Assembly: GCA_040901465.1 (NCBI GenBank)
Contig: JBBDYN010000057.1
Coordinates: 1 to 64,000, forward strand
Direction of reading: 5' to 3'
DNA from: JAUSIF01 sp040901465
GTDB lineage: Bacteria > Pseudomonadota > Alphaproteobacteria > Rhizobiales > Xanthobacteraceae
DNA: 64,000 nucleotides
The notes under the pieces were generated by a model. It did no database searches. It worked only from the letters and a program-made list of their open reading frames with translations, and had not been told where the DNA came from. How positions within the stretch are numbered: position 1 is the first letter of the stretch; each line of letters starts with the position of its first letter. Below, piece by piece: positions 43,461-52,615 of this stretch. The position numbers were made by a program, and so were the translations under genes.

Positions 43461-43777
43461 GGAGCGGAATCGTAATCACAGCGAAAATCTGCAGAATGTA
43501 AAATTTACCGTAGAGTAGCGGTGAACCGATGGCAACGCCGCCAAGGGATACGCGCGTTGCGTGCGGCTCATGGATTGCGCGACTTCCGGACGGCGCGCGT
43601 CGCGAGCGACTCGCGTGCGTGAAGGCGTACTCCACGAACGGCACGCGATTGTCGTGGCGCGCCTCCGCATTCAACGGTTGGGACGGTGCGACTTCTGCCC
43701 ACCGCCCCGGCGCTTATCTTCCGCACTCGCTTCTGCTATCGCAACGAACGAACCAAACGCGAATTCCATCCGAGCGA
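43461..43777. other. 317-base divergent intergenic region between cysK and the MTHFR gene
   Basis: Holds the promoters of two sulfur and one-carbon genes. A small palindrome GTAAAATTTAC (43498-43508) sits 38 bases from the cysK start and could be an operator. I looked for a SAM or other riboswitch consensus upstream of the MTHFR gene and did not recognise one. The MTHFR frame stays open through most of the region, but the amino-acid sequence there is not protein-like. Confidence 0.5.
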
Positions 43778-44770
43778 ATGAACAAACCTATTGCCAGCGA
43801 GACCGGCGTAAGCGGGCAATTCGAGCGAGCGCTCCGCTCCGGCCGCTTCGTGACAACGGCCGAGGTGACGCCGCCGGTCTCGACCGAGCGCAGCGATCTG
43901 CTCGCGAAGGCGATGCCGCTGCGCGGCCTCGCCGACGCCGTGAACGTCACCGACGGCGCCGGCGCCCGCGCGCATCTCGGTTCGCTCACCTCCTCCCTGA
44001 TCCTGCAGGAGAACGGGATCGAGCCGATCGTGCAGTTCACCTGCCGTGACCGCAATCGCATCGCGCTGCAGAGCGATCTTCTTTCCGCCGCCGCGCTCAA
44101 CATCCGCAATATTCTCGTCCTGCGCGGCGACGATCCGAAGCAGGGCGACCAGCCCGATGCGAAGCCGGTGTTCGATCTGGAATCGAAGACGCTGCTTGAG
44201 ACCGCGATTTCAATCCGCGACCGCGGCGAGCTTCCACACGGCCGCAAGGTCGCGGGCAAGGCGCATTATTTCATGGGCGCCGCCGAGGCGCCCGTCGATC
44301 CCGCGCCCGATTGGAGGCCGAAGGGCCTGCAAGTCAAGATCGCCGCCGGCGCGCAATTCGCACAGACGCAATTCTGCATGGATGCCGGCGTGGTCGAGCG
44401 CTACACGCGCCGGCTCGCCGACGAAGGCATCCCTGAAGATTTTTATCTGCTCATCGGCATCGCGCCGCTGCGTTCGGTGAAGTCCGCGCGCTGGATGAAG
44501 AAAAACTTGTTCGGCACGATCATCCCGGACGAGACGATTGAGCGGATGGAGCAGTCGAACGACGCGCTTGCCGAGGGCCGCAAGATCGCCGTCGAGCTGA
44601 TGCAGGCGTTCGCGGAAATTCCCGGCGTCGCCGGTGTGCACATCATGGCGCCGAACCACGAGGAAGCCATTCCGGAAGTGCTCGCGGCCTTCGGCCGCCG
44701 CCAGCGCAAGCAGCGCGGCAAAGCGTCGGCGCTGGCTGCGGCGGACGCTGAATTCAGTTATCTCGGATAG
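43778..44770 (+). CDS. Methylenetetrahydrofolate reductase family protein
   Basis: Flavoprotein of 330 aa, from ATG 43778, probably reducing 5,10-methylene-THF for methionine synthesis. It contains FVTTAEVTPPVSTERSDLL, ADAVNVTDGAGARAHLGS, IVQFTCRDRNRIALQSDLL and NILVLRGDDPKQGDQP, and later FAQTQFCMDAGVVERY. It belongs to the MTHFR-like branch lacking the long eukaryotic extension. Upstream in-frame starts from 43529 give non-protein-like sequence. Confidence 0.88.
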   Translation: MNKPIASETGVSGQFERALRSGRFVTTAEVTPPVSTERSDLLAKAMPLRGLADAVNVTDGAGARAHLGSLTSSLILQENGIEPIVQFTCRDRNRIALQSDLLSAAALNIRNILVLRGDDPKQGDQPDAKPVFDLESKTLLETAISIRDRGELPHGRKVAGKAHYFMGAAEAPVDPAPDWRPKGLQVKIAAGAQFAQTQFCMDAGVVERYTRRLADEGIPEDFYLLIGIAPLRSVKSARWMKKNLFGTIIPDETIERMEQSNDALAEGRKIAVELMQAFAEIPGVAGVHIMAPNHEEAIPEVLAAFGRRQRKQRGKASALAAADAEFSYLG

Positions 44771-44797
44771 GCGAATTGACCAATTGAAGGGCAGGGC

Positions 44798-45577
44798 ATG
44801 GCCGGACAGGAACACTTCGAGACGATCGCCGGATGCACGATCCGCTACCTGCGCGGCGGCAAGGGTGCGCCGCTTCTCTATCTGCACGGCGCGCGCGGCG
44901 GCGGCATCTGGATGCCGTTCATGGAAAAGCTGTCTGGGCATTTCGACGTGATCGCGCCCGAACACCCCGGTTTCGGCGCGTCGGAGACTCCCGAATGGCT
45001 CGATAATGTCGGCGATCTCGCCTATTTCTATCTGGACTTCATCAAGCACTTCGGCCTCGAGGATCTTACGCTCGCCGGCGGCTCGCTCGGCGGCTGGACC
45101 GCGGCCGAGATCGCGGTCCGCTCATGCCATCACTTGCGGGCGCTCGTGCTTTCGTGCCCGGCCGGCATTCACGTGAAAGGCGTGTCCAAGGGTGACATCT
45201 TCCTCTGGTCGTCGGAGGAAATGGTCCGCAACATGTTCCACGACCAGAAATTCGCCGACGAGATGCTGAAGGTGCCGCTCACCGACGAGCAGCAGATGAC
45301 GCTCGCGAAGAACAAGCTCACGTCCGCCAAGCTCGCGTGGCAGCCACGCCTGTACAATCCGCACCTGCACAAGTGGCTGCATCGCATCTCGGTGCCGACG
45401 CTCCTAGTCTGGGGCGACGACGACAAGATCATCCCGGCGGCCTATGGTCCGGCGTATCAGAAGCTGATCCCCGGCTCGAAGCTCGTTGTCTTCAAGAACT
45501 GTGGCCACATTCCGCAGACGGAGAGAATGGACGAGTGGATCGACAACGTCGTCGCTTTCTCCAAGGAGGCCGCCTGA
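44798..45577 (+). CDS. Alpha/beta hydrolase
   Basis: A 259-aa hydrolase with the canonical triad: nucleophile S96 in GGSLGGW, acid in WGDDDKIIP (207-209) and H237 in NCGHIPQTE. The oxyanion region is YLHGARGGG (28-36). It overlaps the next flavin-oxidoreductase gene by TGATG, so it is the first gene of a likely catabolic operon (44798-47672). Resembles C-C bond hydrolases and esterases; the substrate is unknown. Confidence 0.9.
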   Translation: MAGQEHFETIAGCTIRYLRGGKGAPLLYLHGARGGGIWMPFMEKLSGHFDVIAPEHPGFGASETPEWLDNVGDLAYFYLDFIKHFGLEDLTLAGGSLGGWTAAEIAVRSCHHLRALVLSCPAGIHVKGVSKGDIFLWSSEEMVRNMFHDQKFADEMLKVPLTDEQQMTLAKNKLTSAKLAWQPRLYNPHLHKWLHRISVPTLLVWGDDDKIIPAAYGPAYQKLIPGSKLVVFKNCGHIPQTERMDEWIDNVVAFSKEAA

Positions 45578-46755
45578 TGAAGTTCTTCTTCTTTCATCTG
45601 ATGCCGTATGCGGCGCTCGATCCAGATTACGACAAGAAATACAATTCGGCCTGGGTGACGCTGCCGAATGCCTATTACGATCCCAAGATCGGCCACCAGC
45701 TCTACAATCGCTATCTCGACGAGATCGAGTACGCCGACGAACTCGGTTGGGATGGCGTCTGCGTCAACGAGCACCATCAGAACGCCTATGGTCTGATGCC
45801 GATTCCGGGCGTCATGGCCGGCGCCCTCTCGCGCCGCACGAAGAACGGCAAGATCGCGGTCCTCGGCCGCGCGTTGCCGCTGCTGAACAACCCGCTCGTC
45901 GTCGCCGAAGAATTCGCGATGCTCGACAACATCACCGCCGGCCGGCTGATCGCGGGCTTCGTGCGCGGCATCGGCGCCGAATATCACTCCTGGGGCGCGA
46001 ACCCGGCGGAGTCGCACGATCGCTTCCACGAGGCGCACGATTTGATCCTGCAGGCGTGGACGCAGCCGGGCCCGTCCAAGTTCGAGGGCAAGTACTATCA
46101 CTTCGAGTACGTGAACACTTGGCCGCGGCCCTATCAGCAGCCGCATCCGCCGATCTGGATTCCCTCGCAGGGCAGCCGCGAGACCATCGAATGGGCCTCG
46201 CATCCGGATCGAAAATACACGTATCTCCAGACCTTCAGCCCGGTTACGGCGCTCGCGCGCTTCGTGAAGATGTATCACGAGGCGGCGGCAAAGCACGGCT
46301 ATCAGGCCACCAACGATCAGATCGGCTGGTCGCTGCCGGCCTACGCCGCCGAAACCGACGAAATTGCGCGCCGCGAGGCGAAGCCGCACGTCGAGTTCTT
46401 CCTGAACAAGCTTCTTCGCATGCCGCAGGAAATGTTGCTGCCGCCCGGATACATCTCGCTCGCGTCGATGAAAGGTATCCTCGCCGCCAAGCGCGGGATT
46501 TCCGCCGGCCCGCGCACGATCGACGAGGTCATCGAGCAGGGCATCTTCCTGTGCGGAAGCGCCAAGACCATTTGCGAGCGGCTGGAAAAATATCAGAAGG
46601 AAATCGGCTTCGGTTATCTTCTGCCGCAGATGCAATTCGGCACCCTGCCGCATGAGTTGGTGACCAAGAACACCGAAATCTTCGCCAAGGAAATCATCCC
46701 GTATTTCCGGCGCCCTGCCGGCCAGGAAGCAAAGCCCGCGCGCGCAAGCGCCTGA
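45577..46755 (+). CDS. LLM-class (luciferase-like) flavin-dependent oxidoreductase
   Basis: A 392-aa F420- or FMN-dependent monooxygenase-type protein from the ATG that overlaps the hydrolase stop. It starts MKFFFFHLMPYAALD, with VCVNEHHQNAYGLMP, VLGRALPLLNNPLVVAEEF and RLIAGFVRGIGAEYHSWG, the luciferase-like barrel hallmarks. Longer upstream starts exist in frame but lie inside the hydrolase gene. It may oxidise the substrate whose product the hydrolase cleaves. Confidence 0.92.
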   Translation: MKFFFFHLMPYAALDPDYDKKYNSAWVTLPNAYYDPKIGHQLYNRYLDEIEYADELGWDGVCVNEHHQNAYGLMPIPGVMAGALSRRTKNGKIAVLGRALPLLNNPLVVAEEFAMLDNITAGRLIAGFVRGIGAEYHSWGANPAESHDRFHEAHDLILQAWTQPGPSKFEGKYYHFEYVNTWPRPYQQPHPPIWIPSQGSRETIEWASHPDRKYTYLQTFSPVTALARFVKMYHEAAAKHGYQATNDQIGWSLPAYAAETDEIARREAKPHVEFFLNKLLRMPQEMLLPPGYISLASMKGILAAKRGISAGPRTIDEVIEQGIFLCGSAKTICERLEKYQKEIGFGYLLPQMQFGTLPHELVTKNTEIFAKEIIPYFRRPAGQEAKPARASA

Positions 46756-46767
46756 TCGGCATCGAAG

Positions 46768-47672
46768 ATGAGCGGTCGCAGGAAGATCGGTTTCATCGGC
46801 ATCGGCAACATGGCTGGCCCATGGCGGCAAACCTCGTTGCCGGCGGCTTCGACGTGACCGCGTTCGACGTCCGGCCCGAACAGGCGAGCCGTTGGGCCAA
46901 GGAATGTTCCGGCAAGGCCGCCACCGATCTCGCGCAGCTTGGCCGTAGCATCAACGTCGTTGTGACGATGCTGCCGACCGGCCGCGAAGTGCGCGACGCA
47001 CTGCTCCGCATGGACAACGGTGCACTGGCTGCGAACCTGCGCGCGGGAGCGATCGTCGTCGACATGAGCTCCGCCGACCCGGTCGGCACGCGCGCGCTCG
47101 GCAAGGAACTGGCGGAGCGCGGCATCGCGCTCGTAGATGCGCCGGTATCCGGCGGCGTGCGCGGAGCGAAGGACGGTTCGCTTGCCATCATGATCGGCGG
47201 CGATCCCGCGGCGATCGCGGCGGTGCGGCCAATGCTGGAAAAGATGGGCAAGCGGCAGTTCGAGGTCGGCGCGCTTGGCTGCGGCCACGCCATGAAGGCG
47301 CTCAACAACTTTATCGCCGCCACAAACTTCGCGGCCGCGGCCGAGGCGCTGCGCGTCGGCCAGGCGTTCGGGCTCGACCCCGCGACTATGGTCGACGTCG
47401 TCAACAGCTCGAGCGGCCGTAGCAGCGTGAGCGAGAACCTTCTCAAGCAGGAGGTGCTGAGCGGCCGCTTTGCGTTCGGCTTCACGGTCGGGTTGCTTGC
47501 GAAGGACGTGGCGATTGCCGCCTCGTTCGGCGAGCAGATCGGCATGGATAATCCGATCGGGCAGCTGACGCGCGACTTATGGGCGGAAGCATGCGATGCG
47601 CTCGGACCCGAGCGCGATCACACGGAAGCGGCGCGGGCCTGGAAAGGTCGCAAACGTCCCGGCGCGAAGTAG
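46768..47672 (+). pseudogene. 3-hydroxyisobutyrate dehydrogenase-like gene with a one-base frameshift in its Rossmann motif
   Basis: From ATG 46768 the frame reads MSGRRKIGFIGIGNM, then the correct continuation PMAANLVAGGFDV is in the next frame. Inserting one G in ATGGCTGGCCC (near 46812) restores the classic GFIGIGNMGWPMAANL. The remainder reads as a normal beta-hydroxyacid dehydrogenase: ALVDAPVSGGVRGAKDG and GHAMKALNNF with the catalytic-type lysine. An uninterrupted frame only exists from 46821, lacking the NAD motif. It may be a genuine mutation or a sequencing slip in a G run. Third gene of the hydrolase/oxidoreductase set. Confidence 0.8.
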
Positions 47673-47675
47673 GCT

Positions 47676-48533
47676 CTATGTCCGCTCTTCGATGAATCCG
47701 AGCTGCCGCGAGAGTTCGGACGCGGCGCTTGCAAGCGATCCGCGCACGTGCGCATCCGCCTTCGCATTCATGCCCTCGAAGCGTCCGACCGCGCAGATCA
47801 CGGCGACAAGTTCGCCGCGATAATCGAACACGGGTGCAGCGATCGCGTCGACGCCCGGCATCATTGCGCCATAGGCGATGGATAGTCGTGTCTCGCGAAT
47901 TCCCGAAAGCCATTTCGCGAGCTGCTTTTCCGAGGGTGGTTTCGTTGCGCGCGAGACAGCGCGCTGCTCGGCGGCGACGAACCGCTGTGTGAGCGACGGC
48001 GGCAGAAACGCAAGGAACGCCCGGCCGATCGCGGTCGTCGTGAGCGGCAGCCCGGTGCCGATCCGCACGTTCATCGTAACCACGTGGTCGCTTTCCTCGA
48101 TGGCGATCACGGTGGCACCCATCTCGCCCCAGATCGCCGCCGTCACCGTCTCGTTGATGCGGTCGCGCAGCCGCGGCAGCGCCTCGACGAGCTGGCGTAC
48201 CGGGCTCATGCGCCCGAGCCCCACGAGCCCGATCGTCACGGCCGCCGGCCCGATGCGGTACTCGCCGCTCTCCGCATCCTGCGCGACTAGGCCCGCGCTC
48301 CGGAGGCTCGCGAGATAGCGGTGCACCTTGGCACGCGGCATACCGGTTGCCGCCGAGATCCACTTCAGCGGCAGCGCGCCCCCTTCTGCGGCGAGTGTTT
48401 TCAGGATTTTCGCGGCGACGGCCACCGACTGCACGTTTGCGCGATCGTGCGACTCCGCGGGAGGCTCGATGCCGGGCGCGGGAACCGGACCCAGACCGTT
48501 CGCCTCGACAGCCTTCTTCACCGCGTGATCCAT
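47676..48533 (-). CDS. IclR-family transcription regulator
   Basis: A 285-aa regulator from ATG 48533 (MDHAVKKAVEANGLG); the frame is open to 48584. An amino-terminal winged HTH (VQSVAVAAKILKTLAAEG, TGMPRAKVHRYLASL) is followed by the IclR effector domain. It lies 3 bases from the dehydrogenase gene, tail to tail, and diverges from the 48623 gene. It probably controls this gene and the catabolic operon in response to the substrate. Confidence 0.92.
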   Translation of the reverse strand: MDHAVKKAVEANGLGPVPAPGIEPPAESHDRANVQSVAVAAKILKTLAAEGGALPLKWISAATGMPRAKVHRYLASLRSAGLVAQDAESGEYRIGPAAVTIGLVGLGRMSPVRQLVEALPRLRDRINETVTAAIWGEMGATVIAIEESDHVVTMNVRIGTGLPLTTTAIGRAFLAFLPPSLTQRFVAAEQRAVSRATKPPSEKQLAKWLSGIRETRLSIAYGAMMPGVDAIAAPVFDYRGELVAVICAVGRFEGMNAKADAHVRGSLASAASELSRQLGFIEERT

Positions 48534-48568
48534 CGCGCGCGCCTTGACGCTCCATTGTCTCAGATTAA

Positions 48569-48580
48569 GATACACGTATC
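48569..48580. promoter_or_regulatory. Small palindrome in the IclR divergent promoter region
   Basis: GATACACGTATC has 5-base arms (GATAC/GTATC) around AC, between the start of the IclR gene and that of the 48623 gene. IclR-family regulators commonly bind short palindromes in their own divergent promoter, so it is a candidate operator; the evidence is only position and symmetry. Confidence 0.4.
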
Positions 48581-48622
48581 GCATAGCGGAACAAGCAGGT
48601 GCAGATCAGGGAGGAAGCCGGC

Positions 48623-49513
48623 ATGGCGACGAGCCTGAAGCGCGTGAAGATCGCCCCCAAAGGCATGGGCCTGAATGATTTCGTGGCGAAGCAGGAAGGC
48701 TTCTTCGAAGCCGAAGGCCTCGACGTCGAATTCGACTGGAAAACCTTCAAGGGCACGCAGTCGAGTTGGAAGGGCATGGAGTATTTCCAGCGCCCGCAGG
48801 ACAAGCCGTACACCGAGAGCAAGGAAGACGTGATCCAGGGCGCCTGCGTCTGGGGCACGATCTGCAATGCGAGCGCCGGCATGGGCCGCGTCGTCGCCGA
48901 GGGCTATGGCGATTCACCCTGGGCGATCTACGTCCGGCCGGACTCGAAGATCCGCAAGCCCGAGAATCTCGCGAACGTTCCCGTCTCCGTCGGCCTGCGC
49001 GCCGGCAGCCATTTCAATGTGCCCTATCGGCTCGAGAAATATTTGCCGCTCGACCAGATCAAGGTCGTGAACACGGGCGGCTTTGGCGCGCGCCTGCGCG
49101 CGCTCTTGGACGGCGAAGTGGAAGCCGCGAGCCTGCTGCCGCCGCAGATCGACATGGCCGAACAGCTGGGGCTGCGCAAGATCATCGACGATCGCTTCAA
49201 GACGCTCTGGTGGTCGCCCGCAAACGCGGCGCCCGACGTCGTGCGCGGCTATCTCAACGCATTGCAGCGCGCCGAGGAAGCGCTCGAGGCGGACCTGCCG
49301 AAATATCTCCCGCTCTGGAAAATCTCGATCCCGGCTGAGTTCGAGGACATACATCCGTGGGACTTCTCAAAGTTCACCCGCGGCGAGAAGTTCGTCTACC
49401 ATGCGCTGCCGCGCGACGAGTTCGACGACACGCTCGCGCAGGTCGAGCGCTGGGGCCTCGACCAGCATTTGCAGGAGCGCAATTTCGAGAAGCTCGTGCA
49501 GCCGGTCCGCTAG
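48623..49513 (+). CDS. Signal-less NMT1/THI5-like (binding-protein-fold) protein, possible cytoplasmic enzyme
   Basis: A 296-aa protein from ATG 48623 with a GGGAGGAAG before it. It has the periplasmic-binding-protein type II look: LNDFVAKQEGFFEAEGLDVEF, VSVGLRAGSHFNVPYRLEKY and LLDGEVEAASLLPPQID. There is no signal peptide and no ABC permease nearby. Some cytoplasmic enzymes, such as 4,5-dihydroxyphthalate decarboxylase, have this fold without a signal, so an enzyme role in the IclR-linked pathway is possible. It is unlikely to be a transporter subunit as encoded. Confidence 0.75.
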   Translation: MATSLKRVKIAPKGMGLNDFVAKQEGFFEAEGLDVEFDWKTFKGTQSSWKGMEYFQRPQDKPYTESKEDVIQGACVWGTICNASAGMGRVVAEGYGDSPWAIYVRPDSKIRKPENLANVPVSVGLRAGSHFNVPYRLEKYLPLDQIKVVNTGGFGARLRALLDGEVEAASLLPPQIDMAEQLGLRKIIDDRFKTLWWSPANAAPDVVRGYLNALQRAEEALEADLPKYLPLWKISIPAEFEDIHPWDFSKFTRGEKFVYHALPRDEFDDTLAQVERWGLDQHLQERNFEKLVQPVR

Positions 49514-49711
49514 AAGCGCGAGATACGGGTTCAGCACGCAGCGGTCGCTGCCGCCGGTCCTCGATACCTGTCACTGATCCGGAGTCGCGAGGTGGCAGAT
49601 CGGGGCCGGTCGAATCGATGGCTTCCACGCAGTAGCGTTGGTTGGCGGGCACCTGCGTCTGCACGGCGATAGCCGGACACTGACAGCGCGAGTGCACAAT
49701 CCCCTAGCCCG

Positions 49712-50479
49712 CTATCCATTTTTTCGTGCTGCAATCATGATTTTGCCCGGCCTTACATGATACGGCCGTTCGACGAGTGCAAATCCATGTGCCGTCGCCA
49801 GGTCGTTAAAGAACGAATGGGGATACAAAAATTTCTTGGGAGGTACCTTCTCGGGCTTCTGAGAGTTCCAATAGGAGAACAGGAAAATCGAGCGCGGGTG
49901 CATGATTTGGCCGATTTGAGCGAAGCATTCTTCGATGCACGCCGCAGGCAAGTGAGTGAATACGGAATTGGCCAATAGGTAGTCGAACGGCGTGTTGAAT
50001 TGTTCGAACCGCAAATCCTTGCCCACGCTTAACAACAGGCGCGGACTCTTTTCCCAAAGGCCCTCATCGCGAACAAGTGCTTCCGCAAACGCGATGGCGT
50101 TGGGGGAAATATCCATGCCGGTGTAATTGCCGGCCTCAAGGTATCGGATCAGGTGTCGGCCCGCTCGTAGTGTTCCACAGCCAATATCGAGCAACGAATG
50201 CCTTGGCCGTAGACCATTGCCGATCAGCAGATCCAGCTGAAGCCGCCCAACTTCCTCCCACCGACCGCCGACGGCCTCGTGAGGATCGGCGAGCGTGCGT
50301 AGATCGGTGTGGGCGGCGTAGGCCTCGAGATATGGCAGAGTTTCGTACAGCTCGCGCACGCGGTCTTGTGAAGGCTCGGCAACGACATTGCACTCCCGGT
50401 CCGATGCAAGACTTTGGGTGCGCGCCTTGTACTTTCGCGAGCCGGACAGCGAACGCAATGTGGTGGTTAGCCAACTCAT
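49712..50479 (-). CDS. Class I SAM-dependent methyltransferase
   Basis: A 255-aa protein (ATG 50479; GTG 50488 also possible). The SAM motif is LLDIGCGTLRAGRHLIRYL, then YTGMDISPNAIAFAEAL and FDYLLANSVFTHLPAACIEE. It ends with HVRPGKIMIAARK. It lies next to the degenerate tRNA-Asn and the polysaccharide genes; a role in modifying a surface sugar or lipid is possible but not shown. Confidence 0.82.
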   Translation of the reverse strand: MSWLTTTLRSLSGSRKYKARTQSLASDRECNVVAEPSQDRVRELYETLPYLEAYAAHTDLRTLADPHEAVGGRWEEVGRLQLDLLIGNGLRPRHSLLDIGCGTLRAGRHLIRYLEAGNYTGMDISPNAIAFAEALVRDEGLWEKSPRLLLSVGKDLRFEQFNTPFDYLLANSVFTHLPAACIEECFAQIGQIMHPRSIFLFSYWNSQKPEKVPPKKFLYPHSFFNDLATAHGFALVERPYHVRPGKIMIAARKNG

Positions 50480-50518
50480 CCTTACCACACAATCCGAGGG
50501 TCGAGCAGGAGCAGTATT

Positions 50519-50593
50519 TGGCTCCCCGGGCCGGATTCGAACCAGCGACCGATCGATTAACAGTCGATTGCCCTACCACTGAGCCTCCGGGGC
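50519..50593 (-). pseudogene. Degenerate tRNA-Asn copy (anticodon GTT)
   Basis: Matches the intact tRNA-Asn at 61103-61177 at 71 of 75 positions, in the same orientation. The anticodon, T arm and 3' end are unchanged. The four differences are in the 5' half: position 1 is G (mismatching A72), position 8 is A instead of the nearly universal T, position 9 is G, and one D-stem base gives a T-G pair. It is likely impaired. It may be a remnant of recombination at tRNA-Asn or a decaying second gene. Confidence 0.7.
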
Positions 50594-50901
50594 CCCAGGT
50601 GTCTTGCCCCCGCGCCGACGGGCGCAGTCGTAGTAGTAATACGGGATGTGCCGCCAGCGAGATCGCGACCGGTCCGCATGCGCGGAGCGGGGACGCACAT
50701 CGAGGAGTCCAGAGCAAATACCTGACTCGCCACGAATAAAGCAACGCTCATTCGATTCGCCCGCCCTGTGTGAAAATTGCAACAGGTCGCCTCAAAATCA
50801 CTCGGGCCCAGGTACCGTCACTCGCCCGTCGTTCCAATGGGTCGGATGTTACCTTAGCCTGCGTGTAACAGTTGGCTCTTCCCGTCGAAGGGGGCGCGAC
50901 A
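50594..50901. other. 308-base region without a recognised gene
   Basis: The stretch between the tRNA-Asn copy and the barrel gene holds no frame that looks coding on either strand, no clear terminator and no repeat that I can identify. The promoter of the 50902 gene must lie here. Confidence 0.6.
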
Positions 50902-52452
50902 ATGAATGCATTCGAGCGACTCGAGGCTCTAAGAGACAGGGTCATTCCTGTTGCGATCAATCACGCTGCGCGGCCGTTCTTTGCCGCTCTTGAGACGTGC
51001 GACGGAAGCAATCCCGTCGTCAGGATTCATTCGAGCAAGATGGTGGCATCGAGCGCCGACCGGCGCGACCTGCTCGCGCGCGTACGCGAGGCCTGCGGCG
51101 ACGCGACCGTTCGCATCGAGGCGCACGGGGCGAAGGGGTTGCAGGAGGCGACTTCTCTCGAGGCGTTCGTCCGCCCGATGAAGGGCGAGATCCTGTTCGA
51201 CCCCACTGGCACTATAACGCACGCGCGCCGGCTCGTGGCTTATGCCGCCGAGCTGCGCGACGAGTTCGGCCGGCAGGTGAAGGGCGTGTTCTGGTCCGGC
51301 GAGTGGCGCACGGCCTACGTCGTGTTCGACGCCGAGCGGACGTTCGTCGACGGCAAGATCAAGGTTAGCTTCCTGCGGGACGCGGAGTTGGCCGCGCGAC
51401 GGTTATTGCTCGAGACCTGTGGCGCCGATGCGACCGATTTCGTCGCGGCCGTGCGGCTCGGATTCGAAGCGCCGCCGGTTCCCGTGATCGCCGTGGACCG
51501 GAGATCCGACTGGCTCGCGCCGACGCTGATCAACACGTTGCGCCGCAGGGCGAGCATGTCCGCGCTTGCCGCAGTGTTCGGCCTGAGCACGGCCGGCATC
51601 GCCGCGGCTGCGGATATCCCTGTCGCAGCCAAAGCTCCGGTGCTCGGGCCCGCGCCCGCGGTGTCTGGCCCGAACGGCAAGATCGCGATCATGGGCGGTG
51701 TCGTGAAGGGCGAACCGGGCCTGTTTGTCACGGCCCCCGGCTTTGCTGTGCCCCTGTTATCGGTCGGAGGCGACAGCCGGGGCGTCATCATCGGCGAAGG
51801 CTCGGTGAGCTTACCTATGGGGCACTCGTTCGGCCTCCAACTCGATGGGGCAATCGGCACGGATGACGACAGCCATACGATGTGGGGCGTGGGCGGGCAT
51901 TGGTTCTGGCGCGATCCGGCGAAGGGCCTGCTCGGAATTGTCGGATCCTATTCGCGCATTGAAGAGGACCGCCTGTTCCTTTTTGGCAGCACCGGCGCCG
52001 CTCCCACCACTGGCAAACCTGACATGAGCCGCCTCGGGGTCGAGGGTGAGCTGTATGCGGCCAACTACACCGTTGCCGCGATGGCAGGGCACCAGTGGGT
52101 GGACACGGTTCCGGGCAGCAACAATGACGGCTTCTTCGGCAAGCTCGATCTCATCTGGTACGCGACCGAAAATCTCGCGCTTTCTATCGGCGCCGAGTAT
52201 TCGAAAGGTCCGGGCGCATTCGTCACCGCGGGTCTTGAACTTCAATCCGGCCTTACCGGGCTTACCTTCTTCGCCGATGGTGCATACGGCGAACACGATC
52301 AGTATCGCGCGCTCGCCGGCGTGCGGTTCTATTTCGGCGCGGCACCGAAGAGCCTCAAGAATCGCCATCGCTACGACGATCCGCAGACCAATCTCGCGAC
52401 ACAGAGCATTACTGGCGGCTTCCAACAGCAATTTGGCGGCTATTTCCAGTGA
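50902..52452 (+). CDS. Two-part protein: soluble amino domain, internal signal-like segment, outer-membrane-barrel-like domain
   Basis: One uninterrupted 516-aa frame. Residues 1-210 look cytoplasmic (mixed alpha/beta: NAFERLEALRDRVIP, KGEILFDPTGTITHARRL, VFWSGEWRTAYVVFD). Residues 215-237 (RRRASMSALAAVFGLSTAG, then IAAAAD) look exactly like a signal peptide, and residues 260-516 have barrel strands such as FGLQLDGAIG, LALSIGAEYS and YRALAGVRFYFG. A separate start at Met219 would give a normal exported barrel of 298 aa. No stop or frameshift separates the parts. Whether both are made as one protein is unclear. Confidence 0.7.
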   Translation: MNAFERLEALRDRVIPVAINHAARPFFAALETCDGSNPVVRIHSSKMVASSADRRDLLARVREACGDATVRIEAHGAKGLQEATSLEAFVRPMKGEILFDPTGTITHARRLVAYAAELRDEFGRQVKGVFWSGEWRTAYVVFDAERTFVDGKIKVSFLRDAELAARRLLLETCGADATDFVAAVRLGFEAPPVPVIAVDRRSDWLAPTLINTLRRRASMSALAAVFGLSTAGIAAAADIPVAAKAPVLGPAPAVSGPNGKIAIMGGVVKGEPGLFVTAPGFAVPLLSVGGDSRGVIIGEGSVSLPMGHSFGLQLDGAIGTDDDSHTMWGVGGHWFWRDPAKGLLGIVGSYSRIEEDRLFLFGSTGAAPTTGKPDMSRLGVEGELYAANYTVAAMAGHQWVDTVPGSNNDGFFGKLDLIWYATENLALSIGAEYSKGPGAFVTAGLELQSGLTGLTFFADGAYGEHDQYRALAGVRFYFGAAPKSLKNRHRYDDPQTNLATQSITGGFQQQFGGYFQ

Positions 52453-52615
52453 GCGCGAAGGGGTAAGAACACCAAGAGCACTCGCGAACGGATGGCAGGA
52501 ATGGCGGCACTCCGTGTGCCGCCATTCTCTTTTGTGGCGGCAGATGGATCGCGTTACCCTTGACTTTGCGCCGTACCGCCGTTGACGCGTGCGTCCTGAA
52601 GCCGGGCAATGCACG

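Noticed and set aside
43461..43777. A SAM-type riboswitch before the MTHFR gene
   Set aside because: No consensus core or pseudoknot pattern of a known SAM riboswitch could be recognised; the small palindrome lies on the cysK side.
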